Assembly (NCBI RefSeq): GCF_037975245.1
Contig: NC_092573.1
Location: 12,544,001-12,608,000 of the forward strand
DNA: 64,000 bases
Direction of reading: 5' to 3'
Source of the DNA: Apostichopus japonicus
Taxonomy: Eukaryota > Echinodermata > Holothuroidea > Aspidochirotida > Stichopodidae
In this document: piece after piece, positions 35,201 through 46,800 of the stretch
How positions within the stretch are numbered: the stretch's first letter is position 1
How the letters are laid out: each line of letters begins with the position of its first letter
Program-made: the position numbers and the translations under genes
The notes under the pieces: model-generated
Seen by the model: the letters and a program-made list of their open reading frames with translations, nothing else
Told to the model about the DNA's origin: nothing
Databases searched by the model: none

Positions 35201-38200
35201 ATGTAAAGACTGACAGTAGTATGCTTGGATAAAGAACGTATGGATAGATACAATAACATTCAGTTGTGTAGTGACATTGAAAAAAAAACATTATCAGAAA
35301 ACACTAAAGCCCAAAAACTGAAGGTTCAAGAAAGGTGGAAAAACATCATATCGATAATATCAGTTTCATGTAACACTAGCATGTTGCGACACTGCTAAAA
35401 TGCCCACGGTGGGTATAGCTAAAAACTTGGTACAATTCCTTCTTCTATATTGTACTTTTTCATGTCCAGTTTTAACGCGTCTTGACAGTTTGAGAGAGAG
35501 AATAACATTAGCTTAAAACAAAAGCTGTTTTAACTACTTTTAATTTCATGCATAACCATTTATCTTTTACATTCCACTGCATGATTTCTGCGCCGGCTCA
35601 GAATGGTAACATATTTTGCAGTGAGTCAATGTTTCATTGAAATATCTACAGGTTTACGTTGACTGTCGTATACTTTGGGTTTGCTTTGAGTACCGGTCGG
35701 TTATCTGGAGACCCTTATCTGAACTTCTTTTACAGTGCTTTGGTGGAAGTTCCTGCCAGGATTTTATCACCTTTCATTTACGGTTGGTAAGTCATAATAG
35801 GTACAATAGTGCTCCATTAATATCCTCATTGACCTGCAAGCTTTTTACCTATAGTAGGCCTAGGGCAAGCATGACTATTTTTTCTAAAAAGAGAAATTCT
35901 GGCAATTTATGGGGTGCCGAGCAGATGTTTATGGGGCCAAGCCAGTACTTCATATACAAATTAAAATGAGCAATTATTTTGCCAACGTATGCACATGGTC
36001 AGCTGTTTTTGTTTTCTGCCTTTCTTTTCTCAAGCTAGAAGAGATCATTGGCTATCATATGTTAAAAGTGGGGCCCTCTGATCATTTCTAACGCACTGTT
36101 ACACCCTCACCCTCACCGCCGCCCCCTTCCCCCCCTCTCCACCCCTCTAACTCTGTATATTAATCTCGCTCTCTCCACCTCTGTCTCTCCATCCCTATTT
36201 CTTTCTCTCTCTCTGTCTCTTTACCCCCCCCCCCCTCCCTCTCTCCACCTTAGTGGCGGCGCCAGGAATTTTTAGTTGGGGAGGCTAAGGGGGGGGCTGA
36301 GCCAATTTTTTGGGTGGCTTACAAGATTGAGTGATCGCCGTCCTGGGGGAGGGGTATAAGGGGAGGGTGCCCCCTCCCCTTTTGAAATTTTTCCCAATCC
36401 TGGAAAGGCCTACATGCAAAATGGTGGCATTTAGCGAGGCTTTTGTCACCTGAAAGTTGCTCCAAAAATATGCATTTTTTTGTGAGTAACTTTAGTCAAA
36501 TTAGAATGGAAGATACCAATTCACAGTTTTCGTATCACTAAAATATTACCTGCTGTGAAAGATCCAATTCCTTTGCTCAATTATTATATCGTGCAATTAT
36601 TATATCATGCAAAATTATTATAAAAATGCATCAAAATTTCCATTGACCATTGTAGCACTGCGTTATGGCTGACAAAATTTGGGTAGGCTATTTTGTTTCA
36701 ATGAGGTTTATTTTTTTTTGCCTATTTCAGTTGGGGGGGCTAATGGGGGGGCTGACTACTTCAGTGGGGGGCTAAAGCCCCCCCCCCCCCAAGCCCCCCC
36801 CCCCTTGGCGCCGCCACTGCTCCACCTCTCTATCTTTTTCGTTGTTTTTCTTGTTGTTTTCTAGGTTTCGTAGGACGTACGTTTTATCGTTTTGTCACTT
36901 TATGTGTTTTGCGGCGTTGACTGTGATATTACTCATCCCGGACCAAACAAGTAAGTTTTCAAAACCACAAATTATGATATTACCATACAATCCTTAGCTA
37001 AAGCATTATACATTCCGTACAATGAGATCTAAGTGTCAACAGAGATAACTTGATGATGTAATCTAGTCATCATAATATTCCGATGTTTGATGATTGCTTC
37101 ATTAACAACATCGGAGGATATATATTTAGGTCAAAACTACATCACCATGGTATTTAGTATCGCAAAGATATGACGTTTTCATTTTCATTTTCTTAATATT
37201 TTGGAATGCATCTGGCGACAGTATGGAGTGAAGATGCCACCATGGTAATGGAACTGAAGTGTCTTTGCTTTTCTTGCATTACATATCCACAGAGGAAATA
37301 GTATTTCTACGAAAAAGTTGCCTCTTAAATGGTATTCTAAATAGACTTAACTTTTAAAGCTAAACTAACATTTTAATGTACCACATTTCAAGGACGCATT
37401 TAACAAGAAGATTAGAGGAAGGTAGGTCTATTAAAGACCACCAGTCGTCAGTACATAATATCTGGAGTTAAGCTAGTCAATAAAGTTTACGTCCAATCAA
37501 TGATATCTCGAGCTACAGACACGATACTGAGATGGGTTATCATGTAATAAGGTGGGATATTTAATATTTCTTCTATTCAAAGTCTGTTTTATTTTGTAGA
37601 AAATGGAACAGATCTTGGCACGTTGAAGGTTTGGTTATCCCTTCTTGGTAAATTTTTCATCACTATGACACTTGGAGGGCTTCTTCTCTTAATCATGGAG
37701 TTAAACCCGACACCATTGAGGTAAGAGAAATTACGGTCCCACTGGAAGTTTCACAAAAACTTATCATAAAGCAATATTTGAGATCCTTATAGCGTTTTGC
37801 ATAGCCTCCGGGCAATACTGCTTCGATTAGTGGTTTCGAACCTATCGAGAAAACATCATTGTCCATAGACCAAATGATTGGGGGCAACCGGATGTAAAGC
37901 GGGAGGCCGGTGAGTTCAATTACCGGTGGAGGCTGGAAGTATAACCGACCAAGCCCTGAATACAGGGGCATGATGAGGTAGACAGCATCGGTGCGGTTGG
38001 TATAGACAAACTGTACATATCCAACAATCTTCTTTTTTCCTTCAGAAATATGGGGAATGGCTGGACGTTGTGTGTGGGGAGGATAGGTGCGATACTGGCA
38101 CCATTCATGCTATACGTGGTAGGAGAATACTTTATTAAAGTGGAATAGTTGAGGAAGGAAGAAATCTTTCCCTCTTCATCTATTTAACTGCTTATATATA

Positions 38201-38933
38201 ATCCAATGAAATTAAACTGTTGTATTTTCCCAAGAGGTGAAGTTTAACCATCAGGCGTGGTTTTTTTGCCGACACTTCAATGTAAAGCAGATAATTGAAT
38301 TATATTTGATAGATCACTACACTTCACAGTTAAGAGGATAGTTCAATGACGTTTTCATCCATTAACGTCTGACGTAGACTCTCGTTATATTTTTGGTAGT
38401 GCTGTTACGTTTTCCAAGGTTTATATCTCTTTACATGTAACTAACACTAATTAATAAAATCTGTAGGTGATGAGAGTTTGAGACTGAATCGTCCGTTAGC
38501 TGAAGCAACAATAAAACGAAGTTTGGGGAAATGTAACTCAACTGTATTAACCTTCAAGCAGCCGGACGTTGTATATAGAAATGACAGGGGAAAAACCCAG
38601 CATGCAACATGATTTCTAGGTATGCAAGTAAGACATCTCATCGTCTTTTAACCGCGATACATTTCACATATTCCATTTTGATTTTCGTCTCCGTAGGATA
38701 AATATTTACAGAACTTTTCGACGATTCTTATGGCTGCTTTATCATTAGTAACTGCTTTCAGCATACTAACCCTACCAGATACAAGAAAAACAACGCAACC
38801 ACAAACTATAGAAGACTTGAGACAAATAATGAAACCAAGAAATAAAAAGAAGAAACCTGAAATGACAGAGCAAAGGAATGAAGCCTTCCAGCCAGATTCT
38901 AGGGTTGAAAATGACAAAGAGGATGAAGAATAG
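32283..38933 (+). CDS. SLC22-like transporter gene C (complete, 9 exons, 605 aa)
   Basis: Third SLC22-family paralogue, opposite strand to A and B. Exons: 32283-32618, 33217-33447, 33964-34160, 34743-35144, 35652-35786, 36865-36950, 37600-37720, 38046-38118, 38697-38933; 1,818 nt, all GT-AG, frame intact. By residue: exon 1 1-112 (TM1 ~18-40, extracellular loop with NQS and NDT sequons), WDLVC at 113-117, motif A GMLADRFGRR at 142-151, FLPESLRW at 256-263, polar loop to ~370, [10 protein letters not shown] before TM7, MELNPTPLR ending at 503, NMGNGWTLCVGR from 504, tail with LPDTRKTTQPQT and a charged end containing RNEAF. The ELYPT-type signature reads ELNPT, an unusual Tyr-to-Asn change. 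Intron 1 holds a hammerhead-like motif; intron 5 holds a 569-bp hAT-type MITE. Substrate unknown. Confidence 0.95.
33041..33079 (+). ncRNA. Hammerhead-ribozyme-like motif, best-preserved copy (intron 1 of gene C)
   Basis: CTGAAGA (33045-33051) fits the CUGANGA core. Then come an extra A, stem II GATCCT-act-AGGATC (33053-33067, six perfect pairs), GAA (33068-33070), self-complementary ACGT (33071-33074) and C at the cleavage position (GTC, 33073-33075). Flanks CCT and AGG-like AGC can form a short stem I. Stem III cannot form in cis but can form between two molecules. Such reduced-stem-III hammerheads are known to accompany Penelope-like elements. Confidence 0.6.
36251..36819. mobile_element. 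hAT-type MITE, 569 bp, with perfect 8-bp TSD (intron 5 of gene C)
   Basis: Inverted ends YAGTGGCGGCGCCARG are flanked by identical CTCCACCT at 36243-36250 and 36820-36827. An 8-bp duplication plus CAGNGGCG-like termini points to the hAT superfamily. No transposase; poly-G/poly-C runs sit near both ends. Confidence 0.82.
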
Positions 38934-40320
38934 ATATATATTCGTTTCGAGTTTAAGTAGGCATACCTGTCTTTGCTATAAAACATTTTAGTGAATTTAT
39001 GTTGCTACAGTTATGAATTACGTTTTGACATTCTGGGACATCATCAACCAATTTTACATTAGCAAAAAATGTTTTTAAACATGATCATTAATTTGTCAGA
39101 CAAATTAATCATAGTCCATTCATACCTTGTGAATGATACAAATTTTACAACAACAATATCTTTAAAAGAACATGTTTATCTGATTGATTAGGATAATTTA
39201 AATTATAGATTAAGATTAACGATAAGGCCTGCGTTGATGAGTCAAAGTTCTCATCAACATGTAACCCTTACAGGAACCTTTCAAATATTTTTAAAAAGGT
39301 TCAAAACCGTAGTTGCTAATGAGGGCTCCTCTGGAAAGCAGTGCTTCTGCACTGAGCAGGACTACCCTCATTAAAGATGACAATAATAAACAAAGAATAA
39401 TAAAAAAAAACAATTACTACTAACTAATACTTGTATCTCTTTCTTTTCTATTTTATGAAGACCACACTTTATAACGAAAATATATGATCTCTTACCAGGT
39501 TAAAATTTTGTTTCACTTTGATAATACTTTATAATATCATTCTGAAATTTTTCATAATTCAATAAAGACGAAGGAAATTTGACTAGGCTAAAGCCCATAC
39601 AATACTGTGCGATAAAAAAAAACGAGAGAAAATAAAAAAAAAGCATCTAATGAGATGTTACAGAGAGATTGGCTAAGCGCTAATGATTGAACGACTGGTA
39701 AAAGCAATTAGAAATATGGTAGTTTTGATTGTGTCGGAAGGTGAAACTTGTTGGCTTTCCCTCGATTTTCCTCGTGCCTGACTCGCTACGAGACCTCATA
39801 AGAATGAAATATACAACCATAATTAGACACTCCCTCTGGTACTTATAAGAAATTTAGTAAATCTCCTGATGCCTTTTCTATGTTTTAAGCTTTAAATAAA
39901 TGAATAAAACATAAGATAAATCGGAGTGCGTAAGTAGTCGTTCTGCTTCAATCAAATCAAGAATCAATAGCGATGAAGCAACATTTAACAAAAATATTGC
40001 CTTAGAATGATAACCACATAATTTCAATAGAAAACAGTATTTGTGGTCTATATGGTATTCTGGTACAAAAATATAGCTAGGAGAACAGAACTCGGATACT
40101 TAATAATAATAATAATAATAAGACTTATAATGCGCACACACCACTCAAAGAATGTTCATGGCGCAATTAATTTAGATATAATTAATTTAGATATTATTTT
40201 AGATATTTTAGATAATTTTTTTTATTTAATTAATTTAGATATAAAATATTTTAATTAATTCGAAAACTTCATGAGCTAGGCATAATCATAGTCATGCATA
40301 AACCAAAGACATTCCTTGTA
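38934..40320. other. Downstream of gene C
   Basis: Probable 3'UTR of gene C then AT-rich spacer. Candidate polyadenylation signals AATAAA occur at 39385-39390 and near 39562. No coding content recognised; a short ATT/TTTAGATA-rich stretch lies at 40160-40260. Confidence 0.4.
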
Positions 40321-40327
40321 TGATATA

Positions 40328-40492
40328 CAAATAATGAATGGTTTCCATTCGTGCAATAGTGCAAATATTTCATTCGTTGAAAGATGGAATGTTCCATTCA
40401 ACGAGGCGCAGCCGAGTTGAATGGAACAAATTACATCTTTCAACGAATGAAATATTTGCACTATTGCACGAATGGAAACCATTCATTATTTG
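40328..40492. mobile_element. Fold-back (hairpin) MITE with ~74-bp arms
   Basis: Left arm 40328-40401 and right arm 40417-40492 are inverted copies: 60 bp perfect, a short mismatch/indel, then 11 bp perfect. The 15-nt centre is CGAGGCGCAGCCGAG. Weaker complementarity extends ~12 bp outward on both sides. No coding capacity. Confidence 0.88.
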
Positions 40493-41247
40493 TTTCATAC
40501 AACACCTTCAAATTTGGATATAATTTGATGTAAAATGCACTCATGCAACAGATTGTTTTGAACAGACAGCTTTCTCTGCTCTCTTACCATTGAAAAAGTG
40601 CTATCAAAAAAGTATAACACATGGTTCTATTTCATAGAGTGCAAAAGAGCGGATTTTGCATGCAATCGACGAGCAATTGACCAATCAAATGGCCGGAATA
40701 TAATTAGGTGTTGTATAATATGGGATATCACATCCTTCCATATTATTAATGGAGTCTTTTGCAGTACACACCTTTTGTATCCGTTCACTCTTTTCGCACT
40801 GTACTTTGCGTTCGCTCGACTTTAGCATTGATATTGTGGTCCTATTGTTTGTATGCATACACACGATAGGACCACCACACCAATTCCGTGAAATAAAATG
40901 GGATCTGTATATAGGACGAGCAGGTCCGTCAACATTTTTATTACGCAGATCCTGCCTATAAGAAAATCCGTCCTAGAAACCCTACTTTTTCCGTAAAAAG
41001 TAATGAGCCATTGGTCGGGAAGGTCGAGTAGGGTACCCCAGTTTTAACGGAAACATTAGGGTATCTAGGGCGGATTTTCTTATAGTCAAGATATGCGTAG
41101 TGTTTTGTATACGAAACCACGATAATCAGAATCAGTCTGAGAGTACCGTCGCGGGCAAAGACACCAAACCCCAAATCTTGCTCAAGCTCAGCCCAAGCCA
41201 TGCCAAAACTGAGATCATAACACCTCCCATTCCGTTATCTTTGAACC

Positions 41248-41630
41248 CGGTGGCGGAGCGTCCATACAGTCAGGGGGCGGATGCCCCCCCCCCCCTGGCG
41301 GACTCAAATGGACTGCTGACGCCCTTTTCAGCTTTTTACCACTTTTTACTTATTCGCAATTATTTACTTTTTTATTGCGCTCTCATCTACCTATTGACAT
41401 TTGTCACATTTTGTTGGCGATGACACCTATTTATTCTTCGTTTATTTGCAAATTAGCAATTGGGCCAGGAAAGGGTCATTTCCGGCGATCTAGGAAGTAT
41501 CTTTACTCAAAATTTGTTTGTAGGCTCCGCGCCAACCTGTGGTGGCGCTCCGCTTAGATAGTGTCGAAAGCGCCGCTACAGACCAATCTCGCCCCCCCCC
41601 CCTTGACCAATACTCCTAGCTCCGCCACTG
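41248..41630. mobile_element. hAT-type MITE, 383 bp, with perfect 8-bp TSD
   Basis: The left end CGGTGGCGGAGCG and right end AGCTCCGCCACTG are flanked by identical TTTGAACC at 41240-41247 and 41631-41638. It contains the repeat core at 41470-41562 shared with 25838 and 27385, and poly-C runs. hAT assignment from the 8-bp TSD and terminus. Confidence 0.85.
41470..41562. repeat. Dispersed repeat core, copy 3
   Basis: Contains tcatttccggcgatctagg and gcgccaacctgtggtggcgc then tccgcttagatagt. It lies within the 383-bp MITE, which identifies the other two copies as relatives of that element. Confidence 0.7.
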
Positions 41631-41699
41631 TTTGAACCCCACAAGAAATGAAAAGTCGTCACAATCTTGCGTGTAGTCTTAGTTACAGAAGATAGTTAT

Positions 41700-43804
41700 A
41701 GTTCAATATGTTAATAGTTTTCTGGCGGAGGACCCCGTGTTCTCCCTCATTTGAGAATTGGCTTCAAAGACCAAGGGCCACACCCTCTCTGTCTTGAAAA
41801 TCCTGGATCAATCCCTACACTATAAGAGCGGGTCCTCGATCAATGTCCATGCATGGTATGTATTCCTGGTTCTGTCTTGATTGAGTTTGCATGAAACACA
41901 CACATCATGTCGTATGCACTGTACATATAAAAGTAAACGTAAAAACTTTAACTCAAGATACCCTGACAATGTTGTGAAACCACTAGAGGCTTAGTTGACA
42001 TAACAGACATAACAGATATATGAAACGATTATACTTTGCATTTGAAACATGTAGAAGCTAACCCATTGTTTGCACTGACAGGTCGATACGTTTTCAAGCT
42101 TGGGGGAGGGGGGGGGGGTCTAGCCATACACAAGCTGGTTGTAAAAGTTACCTCGTAATATCCTTGAAACCCTTGCTGGGTTTACACGAATCAGAATCAG
42201 TGAATTGACGGGCTGACGGGGCAGACTCTGAAAATAACTAACATTAATCTAAAGGGAGAGAATTCCTTTGACCGGACATTTCAATTAGGCCTACTTGTGA
42301 AATTTGGGATATTTCGTCCACCGACCAGTAATGATTTCCCAGTTCAAAATGCCCGTCCTGGCGACATTCATTTATACCAACCAAAATTTACTGTTAGATA
42401 TGCGTTTGAAAATAAATGTGTTAGTAGGTTTCTTACTACTTAAAAACAGAGCAGGGCGTTTGCAACGTGTGCAACGACGACTTGATCAGACAATTATTTA
42501 GTTAAAGGCATTGAAGACTCGCCCCAAACCGCCTTCGCCTCCGAAAAAAATTGTAACTTTCCGTTGCTTGCAAGTGAAGGTTCTTCTTGTCGCTACAAAA
42601 TACAGACAGTAATGTAACGTTATACCTTGTTATCTTTATCTGGACCTGAGATGTCCAGCGCTGGTATATACACTGTGTTGTGGGTATTGACTGTAGCTGT
42701 ATGTATTGACTGTACACTAGTGTCTAATTACCGACGGTACCAAGCTGTGTGTGTGTGTATTTTCTGGGATCGATGGTGGTGTCTAACACTTCTGTTACAC
42801 CTCATTCAAAACTAGGTCAGATTACCGGCATCAGACGTTTCTTTGTGCGCGAGTCTTCACTCCCTTTAATTTGATCTATTATCAAGAGAATTGTTAACAT
42901 TCATTTTATAATAGGATCCCAACATTATTGCTTGCAACCCATTGCTCAATACATTATCACGACTATAGCCGAAATATTATTTGCAAGCGAACAGAAAGCA
43001 TAGATGACGTCATTTTCAACTGTACCACGCTGTCTCACCACGGACTAGAAATATGTAAGTTGTAAGTTTCTGTAAATATGTAAGTTTCTGCAGAGTCATC
43101 TATGCCACCCGTTACAATGAAAATAATATCAATAATTCAAGTTCTTATCTCTACGTGTATGTAGATATTAACTGTTCTTCAACTGATATACACGACAAAC
43201 GGTAAACCCATCATGATACAAAGTCTGCCGCAATCTCCTACACTGTTATGATAATTCATTAACGTATACCAGTGTTAAACCCTGTTACCTCATGGTATTT
43301 ACTTATAGTAAACTCACGTAATTGAGAAACTCCTTGGACTCAGTCCTGTAACAGGTAGAACCGTGGATACGGTATTACAATGGTTAAGTTTCAAGAACAT
43401 ACCACGTGACTTTGTCAGTTAACCTTGTCATTATCTGCTATAATGTGAAACTGTTTTCTCTTCATTCGCTGGAAATTCGACGACGAAAGGTTGCGATTAT
43501 AATGCAGAACGACTATACATGCCTGAGAGACTCTGTGTCAGACGGTCTTTCGACCTCCCTGGTTAGAGACCATGTCACTTAGTTTGCCTTAATTTCCACA
43601 ACATTTCAAAAGACAATTGTTCACCGCTGTCGGAAGCAAGGATTTGAAAGTCGTCAAAAAATCTTCGGAGACTGTTGTCCACTTTAGTACCTGACTTTTT
43701 TATGTAGCCGCGGTAATATGTTCTGATTCTTTCAATCACTCAATTTTTCTTTTTCATTCACCCAAAAATTCTGAAGGTTTAAATTAGTATAGCCTTTATT
43801 TATA
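41700..43804. other. Upstream region of gene D
   Basis: AT-rich spacer carrying the presumed promoter of gene D and a poly-G run at ~42106-42118. No coding signal or clear promoter motif recognised. Confidence 0.35.
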
Positions 43805-46800
43805 ATGTCGTTTATTTCAACCGACGAGATCCTCATCAAATTGAGACCGTTTGGTCGATTTCAAATTTTAATGTTAGTTACGGCCTCCTATCTTCAATGT
43901 TTTGAACCATTGACGGAACAGAGTATTGTATTTTTAGGGGCCACCCCCGACCACCATTGCAGTTTACAGGAAGGATACTTCAAAAATGAATCAATCCCTC
44001 TTGAGACAGATCTCAATGGTATCCAGGTATACTCTTCGTGCAAGGAATACCTGGACCCTGGTACCAATAATGAGACTAGGGATTGTCAGAGTGGCTGGGA
44101 GTTTAGTAACGACGTATACGGGGATACCATAATCAGCGAGGTAACTATATTTTAATCCATTTTCTAAGAATTTGAATTGATTGTCACTCTTTGGGGTCCA
44201 ATCAGTTACCGTATGCACTTTTGTTACTAAAAGAGCACCATTTTCCATTTTTGTGACTAAAAAAGTGCTCTTTTACTATTTACACACGTGTCTTTAGTTA
44301 TGAAATTATATACAATTGTAATTAAAAAGTGGTCAGTCTGTTGTTGAAAAATGAAAACAATGTAATGTGCAATTGCCCTCCTTTTGAACATCAATTAAAT
44401 AATGATGTTTGTGGTATACTTTTCTATCGGAACGCTTTGAGGTAACTTTGAGGTTGCCTCATGAATGAAGGTCTCATGTTCTATTGCCCTCGACGTCTCT
44501 GCCCCTTCCTATTATTCATCATCAGGTACAACCCAGGGGCGGATCCAGAGGGGGGCCGACCCGGCCCCGGCCCAACCCCTTTTTGGAAATCAGTTGCGTT
44601 TTTTTTTAATTTTATGTGGGAGTACTTCAAATTCCTAATAGGCATAACTTGGTGAAAGAAAAGCCTAATATATATCCAGCTGCTCTTCCCTGAAACGCGA
44701 TCGTTTTTATTCCAAATTTGAAACTAAGGCAATTATCAGGCCTACGCGACATCACGTATTAATTAGATACGGCTCAGTACTATAGTGCTGACTATTACTG
44801 TCAGGGAAAATCAATGCACAGTTAGCAAGTATATCATAATTATCTGAATGAAAGGGGTGTAGGCGGTTTTACACTATCTAACGCAACGTAGTCGCCAAGA
44901 ACCTGAAGTATTTTTAAGGGAGGGCCCGAGGAACATGAACTTATAGCATGCTCCTCATGGTGAAACATAATTGCACCTATTAGGTGAATTGAGTGTACTG
45001 TTAATAAATAGTGGGAGAGACTAGTGTAGGTTCTTATGACCAACTAGACCGGTTTCTGCTCTCAAACTTTATAGGAGGAGCTTCATCAGTAGTAGCCTTT
45101 GAATATTTTATATTCGGCCTGGGCGTCTCGTTCTCAAAATGCATCTATTTTCTGTGCACGAGTTTTTATGGACTCATAGTGCAGCGATAAGAGCATCTAA
45201 AAGAGCTTCGTGTGAACCTTGAGAGTCAGCTGATTCTTCGTTAGTATGAAACCTTCAGTTAACAAGTAAATCTTTGAGATTTTGGGGCCTTCTGTAGGCT
45301 AGAATCGGTTCTTTTGGAAACAGTTTGGATAATTCCGCGTGCAGGGGCGTAGCGAGCGGGGGGGGGGTGGGGTGTGACACCCCCCAATAATTTGGTCGCT
45401 GTGGGCAAATTTTGGGTTTGTCGGCAAAAGGAGAAAAGGTGAAGAGAGCGGAAGGGGAAGAAAGAAGGAAAGCTGAATAGAGAAAAGGAGAACGGGAGCT
45501 TCTTTATCGGTTATTTCGATTTTCCAGTTCTTCATCTGATAAACTCATTCACCAATCCAATCACCCGACGCCTGCAAGTTAAAAACCTCTCGGCAAATAA
45601 CTGATAATGTCACGGCCGTCAGTATCGCTACTGTAGCCAGGCTCAGCTAGACGAGTGCCAGAATCGCCCGGCAACTCAGTGAAAGAAATGGAATTAAAGG
45701 CTTCCGTATAGGCCGCAGCCCATGAGTCGTGCTATCGTGTGACAACGTGTTGTAATTATCCTCTGTTCAGAATGACGTCATCGCAAATATTTAACGTTTC
45801 TCGCTTGCATATCAATGAATGTTGTTATTTCTCATTACCGGAAAGATTTTTGAACATTTTCATCACGAAGTTTCACTATTTCAACGATCGGTGAAAGAGA
45901 AAACACAGTTCGATTATTGGTCCCAATTAATTCTTCTTCTGTCGACTGCCATAAAGATAATATCGAAATGGAAATTCTACGGTGCCAAAATTGACTTAAA
46001 ATATGCACAAGATTGCATCTAAGGACGTTTCAAAACTAAAAATTTTCCAAAGGGGAGGGGCACACCCCCTCCCCTTAGACCCCTCCCCCATTTCAGTCAC
46101 CACTTCCAGATCCGTCGGCAAATCAAATCGTCCACACCCCCCCCCCCCTCCAACAACAACAAAATACCTTCGCTACGCCCCTGTCAGCGTGTTGCGAGAT
46201 TAAGTGCCAATGTTTCAAAAGCACATTTTTCAAATGCGTGGTTTTGATATGGGGTGTATAGGTAAGCATGAACACCATTGGTGGTTCCTTTTGTTTAGGT
46301 CCCACGGTTTTCAAATTTTATGCCTTTCGTGGCTGAGGCAATTTCCTCTTTCGGAGTAACAGTTTCTCTATGAACGCATTCTTTTGCTGTAAGAAATCAG
46401 TCTCATTGTTACATAGACGTGCGTATCGTAAGACTTCCCCTTTAATGAAGCCTTTAAAAGTGGCAAATGAGTGTGCAGGGTTTCTGTCGAGGTATTGGAA
46501 GGTTTCCGTGGGTTTGGTGTAGACTTTGGTGTCTAATAACCCATTGGTTTCAAACCTTGGACCTTTGAAGATTTTCAAATCTAGGTATGCTACCTCGGTG
46601 TGTAATATTTCTACCGTAAACTTTAAGAAGCGGTGAATTTCATTCAACCTGTTTACTAGTTGTTCAAGTTCCTGAGGTGAACCGTCGTAAAGCAATAGAA
46701 TTTCATCTCTATAGGGGAGCCATTTTAAGATTTTATTATCTGTCGGTAAAATCTGGTTTTCCAGTCTATGCATGACGATATCACAGATTTCCGGAGAGGC

